From Immundisolibacter sp049322795 (GTDB lineage: Bacteria > Pseudomonadota > Gammaproteobacteria > Immundisolibacterales > Immundisolibacteraceae): 64,000 bases of DNA. The DNA is taken from positions 1 through 64,000 of the forward strand of contig JBMOQH010000010.1 in NCBI GenBank assembly GCA_049322795.1, read 5' to 3'. Shown here piece after piece: positions 59,278 through 64,000 of this stretch. Under the pieces are notes generated by a model. It was not told where the DNA came from and did no database searches. It worked only from the letters and a program-made list of their open reading frames with translations. Within the stretch, counting starts at the first letter, position 1; each line of letters begins with the position of its first letter. Position numbers and translations under genes: made by a program.

Positions 59278-60576
59278 TCAGGCGGCCGCGCCGAGCCGGT
59301 CGGCGACCAGGCTGCGCTTGTGTTCGATGTAGTGGGCGAATTCGTGTCGGTAGTGGCGCAGCATGCCCTGCACCGGCATGGCCGCCGCGTCACCCAGCGC
59401 GCAGATGGTGCGCCCGGCGATGTTGCCGGCTACCGACTCCAGCAGTTCAAGGTCTTCCGGTCGGCCCTGGCCTTCCACGATGCGCGTCACCACCCGGTAC
59501 AGCCAGCCGGTGCCCTCGCGACACGGCGTGCACTGGCCGCACGATTCGGCAAAGTAGAAGCGCGAGATGCGCTGCAGCATGCGCACCATGTCGGTGGTCT
59601 CGTCCATCACCACCACCGCTCCGGAACCGAGCAGCGAGCCCGCCTTGGCGATGGAGTCGTAGTCCATGCTGGCGGCCAGCATGGCCTCGGCCGGCAGCAC
59701 CGGCACCGACGACCCGCCGGGGATCACGGCCTTGAGCTTGCGGCCTTTCCAGATGCCGCCGGCCAGTTCGAGCAGGTCCTTGAACGGCGTGCCCAGACGA
59801 ATCTCGTAGTTGCCCGGCTTCTCGACGTGGCCGGAGACCGAAAAAATCTTGCTGCCGCCGGATTTCTCCACGCCGAGGCCGGCGAACCAGGCGGCGCCGT
59901 TGCGCAGGATGGTCGGCACCGAGGCCAGCGATTCCACGTTGTTGATGGTGGTCGGCCGGCCGTACAGACCGACCGCCGCCGGGAACGGCGGCTTGAAGCG
60001 TGGCTGGCCCTTCTTGCCTTCGAGCGACTCCAGCAGCGCCGTTTCCTCGCCGCAGATGTAGGCGCCGGCGCCGAGCGTGCCGTAGAGATCGAAATCGATG
60101 CCGGAACCCTGGATGTTGCGGCCCAGCAGACCGGCCGCATAGGCCTCCTTGAGCGCCGTCTCGAAGCGCTGGAACACCTCGTCCATCCACTCGCCACGCA
60201 TGTACACGTAGCCGACCGTGGCACCCATGGCGAAACCGCCGATGGCCATGCCCTCGACCAGCGCATGCGGGTTGAAGCGGATGATGTCGCGGTCCTTGCA
60301 GGTACCGGGCTCGGACTCGTCGGCGTTGCAGACCAGGTATTTTTGCCCCGGCGCCGTGCGCGGCATGAACGACCACTTGAGCCCGGTCGGGAAGCCCGCC
60401 CCGCCGCGCCCGCGCAGACCCGAAGCCTTGACTTCCTCAACGACCTGCTCGGGCGTGAGTTCGCCGGCAACGATGCGCCGCCAGGCGCCGTAGCCGCCAA
60501 GGCGCATGTAGGTGTCGAAAGCCCACGGCTCGGGCTCGCCACGGGTCTCGAAACAGACGTTGACTTCGACGCTCAT
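59278..60576 (-). CDS. nuoF: NADH-quinone oxidoreductase subunit F
   Basis: This 432-residue subunit binds NADH and FMN, where electrons enter complex I. GRGGAGFPTGLKW binds the dinucleotide, GAGAYICGEETALLESLEG lies at the FMN site, and ESCGQCTPCREG with a later Cys (RTICALGDA) binds the N3 4Fe-4S cluster. It begins one base after the nuoE stop. Confidence 0.97.
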   Translation of the reverse strand: MSVEVNVCFETRGEPEPWAFDTYMRLGGYGAWRRIVAGELTPEQVVEEVKASGLRGRGGAGFPTGLKWSFMPRTAPGQKYLVCNADESEPGTCKDRDIIRFNPHALVEGMAIGGFAMGATVGYVYMRGEWMDEVFQRFETALKEAYAAGLLGRNIQGSGIDFDLYGTLGAGAYICGEETALLESLEGKKGQPRFKPPFPAAVGLYGRPTTINNVESLASVPTILRNGAAWFAGLGVEKSGGSKIFSVSGHVEKPGNYEIRLGTPFKDLLELAGGIWKGRKLKAVIPGGSSVPVLPAEAMLAASMDYDSIAKAGSLLGSGAVVVMDETTDMVRMLQRISRFYFAESCGQCTPCREGTGWLYRVVTRIVEGQGRPEDLELLESVAGNIAGRTICALGDAAAMPVQGMLRHYRHEFAHYIEHKRSLVADRLGAAA

Positions 60577-60577
60577 G

Positions 60578-61075
60578 TCAGTCCAGCGCGTCCAGGATTT
60601 GGTCCACCCGCTGCGGCGTCAGGTGCTCGTGATAGACGTGATCGACCTGCATCATCGGCGCGCCGCAGCAGCCGGCCAGGCACTCTTCCTCGGGCTTCAG
60701 ATAGAACCGGCCGTCCGGCGTACTCTCGCCGAGCTTCACGCCGAGCTTTTTCTCGACGTGCGCCACGATGTCGTCGGCGCCACGCAGCATGCACGAAATG
60801 TTGGTGCACACCGAGACCGAGTGCCGGCCGACCGGCTTGGTCTCGAACATCGAGTAGAAGGTGGCCACCTCGTACACGTCGATCGGTTCGAGTTCCAGGT
60901 ACGCGGCCACGGCGTCCATCAACTCCACCGTCAGATAGCCGCGGTTCTCGTGCTGCACCTCGCGCAGCGCCGCCAGCACCGCCGATCGCTTCTGGTCGGG
61001 CGGGAACTTGGCCAGCCAGTGGTCGATTTCGTGGCGGGCATGCTCGGACAGGATGCCCCGGTACGGCTCACTCAT
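60578..61075 (-). CDS. nuoE: NADH-quinone oxidoreductase subunit E
   Basis: This 165-residue thioredoxin-fold subunit has a 2Fe-2S cluster (N1a), bound by the Cys residues of VCTNISC and CLAGCC. The ATG at 61075 overlaps the nuoD stop (ATGA). The reading frame is open far upstream inside nuoD, but the family N-terminus starts here. Confidence 0.96.
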   Translation of the reverse strand: MSEPYRGILSEHARHEIDHWLAKFPPDQKRSAVLAALREVQHENRGYLTVELMDAVAAYLELEPIDVYEVATFYSMFETKPVGRHSVSVCTNISCMLRGADDIVAHVEKKLGVKLGESTPDGRFYLKPEEECLAGCCGAPMMQVDHVYHEHLTPQRVDQILDALD

Positions 61076-62325
61076 CGGTCGATCTCGCCAAACACGATGT
61101 CCAGGGTGGCGATGATGGCCACCAAATCCGCCAGCATGTGCCCGCGCACCATCTCGTCGATGGCCGCGAGGTGGGAGAAGCCGGGCGCGCGCAGCTTGAC
61201 CCGGTACGGCTTGTTCGAGCCATCGGAGACCATGTACACGCCAAACTCGCCCTTGGGCGCCTCGACCGCCGCATACACCTCGCCCGGCGGCACGCTGTAG
61301 CCCTCGGTGAACAGCTTGAAGTGGTGGATGAGGGCCTCCATGTCGGCCTTCATCTCGGTGCGCGACGGCGGCGTGATCTTGTGGTCCGCCAGCATCACCG
61401 GGCCCGGATTGGCGCGCAGCCAGTCCACGCACTGGCGCACGATGCGGTTGCTCTGGCGCATCTCGGCCACGCGCACGAGATAGCGGTCGTAGCAGTCGCC
61501 ATTGACGCCGACCGGAATCTGGAAATCGAGCTCGTCGTAGACCTCGTAGGGCTGCTTGCGGCGCAGGTCCCAGGCCACACCCGAGCCGCGCAGCATGGGC
61601 CCGCTGAAGCCGAGTTCGCGCGCCCGCTCGCCAGTCACCACGCCGATGCCCACCGTGCGCTGCTTCCAGATGCGGTTGTCGGTCAGCAGCGACTCGTAGT
61701 CGTCGACGCAGCCCGGGAAGCGCTCGGTGAAGGCCTCGATGAAGTCGAGCAGTGAGCCTTCGCGGTCGCGGTTCATGACCTTGACCGCCTTGTCGTCGTG
61801 CCACTTGGACGGCTCGTAGAGCGGCATGCTGTCCGGCAGGTCGCGGTACACGCCGCCGGGACGGTAATAGGTGGCATGCATGCGCGCGCCGGAGACCGCC
61901 TCGTAGCAGTCCATCAGGTCCTCGCGCTCGCGAAAGGCGTACAGGAACACCGTCATGGCGCCCATGTCGAGCGCGTGCGCACCCAGCCACATCAGATGGT
62001 TCAGGATGCGCGTGATCTCGTCGAACATGACGCGGATGTACTGCGCGCGTTTGGGCGGCTCGATGCCGAGCAGCTTCTCCACCGCCAGCACGTAGGCGTG
62101 CTCGTTGCACATCATGGACACGTAGTCGAGCCGGTCCATGTAGCCGATGGAGTGGTTGTACGGCTTGCTCTCGGCCAGCTTCTCGGTGCCGCGGTGCAGC
62201 AGCCCCACGTGCGGGTCCGCGCGCTGCACCACCTCGCCGTCCATCTCCAGCACCAGGCGCAGCACGCCGTGGGCCGCCGGATGCTGCGGCCCGAAGTTCA
62301 TCGTGTAGTTGCGTATCTCGGCCAT
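61072..62325 (-). CDS. nuoD: NADH-quinone oxidoreductase subunit D
   Basis: This 417-residue, 49-kDa-type subunit lines the quinone site together with NuoB. FGPQHPAAHGVLR holds the quinone-binding His, and HVGLLHRGTEKL, NHLMWLGAHALDMGAMT and the C-terminal DIVFGEIDR are typical. It is separate from nuoC (in E. coli the two are fused). Six bases follow the nuoC stop. Confidence 0.97.
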   Translation of the reverse strand: MAEIRNYTMNFGPQHPAAHGVLRLVLEMDGEVVQRADPHVGLLHRGTEKLAESKPYNHSIGYMDRLDYVSMMCNEHAYVLAVEKLLGIEPPKRAQYIRVMFDEITRILNHLMWLGAHALDMGAMTVFLYAFREREDLMDCYEAVSGARMHATYYRPGGVYRDLPDSMPLYEPSKWHDDKAVKVMNRDREGSLLDFIEAFTERFPGCVDDYESLLTDNRIWKQRTVGIGVVTGERARELGFSGPMLRGSGVAWDLRRKQPYEVYDELDFQIPVGVNGDCYDRYLVRVAEMRQSNRIVRQCVDWLRANPGPVMLADHKITPPSRTEMKADMEALIHHFKLFTEGYSVPPGEVYAAVEAPKGEFGVYMVSDGSNKPYRVKLRAPGFSHLAAIDEMVRGHMLADLVAIIATLDIVFGEIDR

Positions 62326-62331
62326 GTCGCC

Positions 62332-62934
62332 TTACCCGGCCGGGTGCTCGTAGCGGAAATCGTCGCGCCGCACGCGCGGCACCGTGATGCGGTTCTCGAA
62401 CGCCACCGGCTCGTAGATGACCCGTCCCTGCTCGGCGTCGTAGCGCATCTCGACCTCGCCGTTGAGCGGGAAGTCCTTGCGCAGCGGGTGGCCGACGAAG
62501 CCGTAGTCGGTGAGGATGCGCCGCAGGTCCGGGTGGCCGTCGAACACGATGCCGAACAGGTCGAAGGCCTCGCGCTCGAACCAGTTGGCGGCCGGCCACA
62601 CCTCGACCACCGACCCGACCAGCGGGAAGGCGTCGTCCAGCAACGCCCGCACGCGCAGGCGCCGGTTGTGTGTGATGGAAAGCAGGTGATACACGACCGC
62701 GAAGCGCGGCTGCCGCTCGGCGCCCGGGAAATCGGCGTAATCCACGCCGCAGACATCGATCAGCTGATCGAAATCCAGTTCCGGGCCGTCCCGCAGCGAC
62801 ACGCAAACGGCCGGCACGTCCGCCGCGCCGACTTGCACCGTCACCTCGTCGGCGGTGCCAGTCACCACACTGACCAGGCGGTCACCCAGCTGCCCGCGCA
62901 GCGCCGCCACCAGTTGTTCCGTCCGCGTGCTCAT
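62332..62934 (-). CDS. nuoC: NADH-quinone oxidoreductase subunit C
   Basis: This 200-residue, 30-kDa-type peripheral subunit of complex I shows family blocks DYADFPG...FAVVYHLLSI, WFEREAFDLFGIVFDGHPDLRRIL and YGFVGHPLRKDFPL. It lies 3 bases after the nuoB stop and 6 before nuoD. Confidence 0.96.
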   Translation of the reverse strand: MSTRTEQLVAALRGQLGDRLVSVVTGTADEVTVQVGAADVPAVCVSLRDGPELDFDQLIDVCGVDYADFPGAERQPRFAVVYHLLSITHNRRLRVRALLDDAFPLVGSVVEVWPAANWFEREAFDLFGIVFDGHPDLRRILTDYGFVGHPLRKDFPLNGEVEMRYDAEQGRVIYEPVAFENRITVPRVRRDDFRYEHPAG

Positions 62935-62937
62935 GGC

Positions 62938-63414
62938 TCAGCGGGCGATGGTGTGGGTACGGCGAATCTTGTTCTGCAGCTGGATCAGCCCGAACAGCAG
63001 CGCCTCCGCCGTCGGCGGACAGCCCGGCACGTACACGTCGACCGGCACGATGCGGTCGCAGCCGCGCACCACGGCGTAGGAGTAGTGGTAATAGCCACCG
63101 CCGTTGGCGCAGGAACCCATCGACAGCACCCAGCGCGGCTCGGCCATCTGGTCGTACACCTTGCGCAGCGCCGGCGCCATCTTGTTGACCAGCGTGCCGG
63201 CCACGATCATCAAGTCCGACTGGCGCGGACTCGGCCGAAAGATGATGCCGAAACGGTCGAGGTCGTAGCGCGAGGCACCGGCCTGCATCATCTCGACCGC
63301 GCAGCAGGCAAGCCCGAAGGTCACCGGCCACAGCGAGCCGGTCTTGCTCCAGTTGACCACCTGGTCGACGGTGGTGGTCAGGAAGCCCCGCTCATTGAGC
63401 GCCTCTACTCCCAT
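62938..63414 (-). CDS. nuoB: NADH-quinone oxidoreductase subunit B
   Basis: This 158-residue subunit carries cluster N2, which gives electrons to quinone. The ligands are the adjacent Cys pair in GLACCAVEM, Cys in GSCANGGG and Cys in VPGCPPTAEAL. The ATG at 63414 overlaps the nuoA end by 10 bases. Confidence 0.97.
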   Translation of the reverse strand: MGVEALNERGFLTTTVDQVVNWSKTGSLWPVTFGLACCAVEMMQAGASRYDLDRFGIIFRPSPRQSDLMIVAGTLVNKMAPALRKVYDQMAEPRWVLSMGSCANGGGYYHYSYAVVRGCDRIVPVDVYVPGCPPTAEALLFGLIQLQNKIRRTHTIAR

Positions 63415-63767
63415 TCGAGCGCTCCCTTCTTCCACTCGTAAATGAAGCCGATCACCAGCAGGCCAAGGAACAGCATCATGGCGGCAAAGCCGAAGCCGCC
63501 GACCAGCCCGCCCTTGAGGCCGACCGCCCACGGGAACAGAAAGGCGACCTCGAGATCGAAAATGATGAACAGGATGGCGACCAGGTAGTAGCGCACATCG
63601 AACTTCATGCGCGCGTCCTCGAAGGCCTCGAAGCCGCACTCGTACGGCGCGTTCTTTTGCGCGTCGGGCCGGTTCGGCCCGATGAAGCGGCCGGCCAGGA
63701 TGGCGATGGCGCCGATGGCCACGCCGACCACCAGCAGCAGCGCGATGGGCAGGTATTGCAGCAGCAT
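63405..63767 (-). CDS. nuoA: NADH-quinone oxidoreductase subunit A
   Basis: This 120-residue, three-helix membrane subunit at the joint of the two arms is the first gene of the operon. YECGFEAFEDARMKFDVRYYLVAILFIIFDLEVAFLFPW contains the conserved Cys of the loop that moves in turnover. The ATG at 63767 has AGGA upstream; the frame is open a further 33 codons, but those lack similarity. Confidence 0.96.
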   Translation of the reverse strand: MLLQYLPIALLLVVGVAIGAIAILAGRFIGPNRPDAQKNAPYECGFEAFEDARMKFDVRYYLVAILFIIFDLEVAFLFPWAVGLKGGLVGGFGFAAMMLFLGLLVIGFIYEWKKGALEWE

Positions 63768-64000
63768 GCTCAGGAATCCTGATCCTTGGGCTCGCGACAG
63801 CGGAGTGAGATGTTTCAGCAGCGCCCACAGCGGGCGCCTGACCGACCGAGGGGCGACAGTCGGCACGCCGAAGTCCCCCGCATGCGTCCACGCTGCCCAC
63901 GGTTATTGGGCCATCGCCGACCCGCAAAGGGTAACAGACGAACGAGCCGGAATCGATGCCGGCGGTCGAGCAGAAAGCCCTGGGGCAGCCCCTTCCAGAC
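63768..64000. other. Upstream region of the nuo operon
   Basis: This is the leader of the minus-strand nuo operon, cut by the window edge. I see no tRNA, no complete gene and no convincing -35/-10 pair; AATAAC-like bases near 63906 are the only AT-rich patch. Confidence 0.35.

Overview
The window looks like a chromosomal segment of a high-GC gammaproteobacterium. Supporting signs are the 14-gene nuo operon with separate nuoC and nuoD, the queA-tgt-yajC-secD-secF block, cysS divergent from a cyclophilin-lpxH pair, a biosynthetic-type two-domain IlvA, and a KDO/lipid-A gene (lpxH). I cannot name the genus from sequence alone. Coding density is high, and GC is so high that long antisense open frames cover almost every gene; those are shadows.

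Layout. 1-418 is the 3' part of an IS5-type transposase cut by the window edge. 827-11915 is a mixed metabolic region: arylamine N-acetyltransferase, two adjacent GH17 membrane proteins (the second a GH17-GT2 fusion of the NdvB type, so probably a beta-1,3-glucan pathway), a trans-sulfuration PLP enzyme, a nitronate monooxygenase/ferredoxin/CoA-transferase trio, and a lipoprotein with a methyltransferase fold. 12092-14785 is a P2-type cation ATPase preceded by two strong hairpins. 14936-23255 is housekeeping (cysS, ppi, lpxH, secF, secD, yajC, tgt, queA), followed by tRNA-Leu(CAA) and an HD hydrolase.

24212-34514 is a defence cassette. It is a type I restriction-modification operon (hsdM, hsdS, hsdR) with other genes packed between its subunits: an Abi_2 (AbiD/F-like) HEPN-motif protein preceded by a structured, terminator-ended RNA; a RhuM-Doc/Fic fusion; a 72-residue stand-alone copy of the HsdR N-terminus; an AlbA/Schlafen-type ATPase; and a previously uncalled 46-codon ORF with an internal repeat whose start and stop overlap its neighbours. 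Nearly every junction is an ATGA, GTGA or TGATG overlap, so the cassette reads as one translationally coupled unit. This is the strongest candidate for an undescribed system.

34654-40914 returns to housekeeping (ilvA, a DUF2062 protein, smc, queF). 41110-48674 is a minus-strand operon that I read as glucosylglycerol synthesis and re-uptake: gpsA makes glycerol-3-phosphate, a GgpS-type glycosyltransferase joins it to glucose, a separate HAD enzyme removes the phosphate, and a four-gene ABC importer recovers the solute. The genes overlap and would act together in osmotic protection. 49102-49178 is initiator tRNA-fMet with its own promoter and terminator and an unusual U1:U72 end. 49384-63767 is the complete nuoA-N operon for respiratory complex I, in the canonical order on the minus strand.

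A recurring regulatory theme is a set of strong hairpins whose arms carry CTGAAAA/TTTTCAG, found at gene ends and once just upstream of the P-type ATPase.
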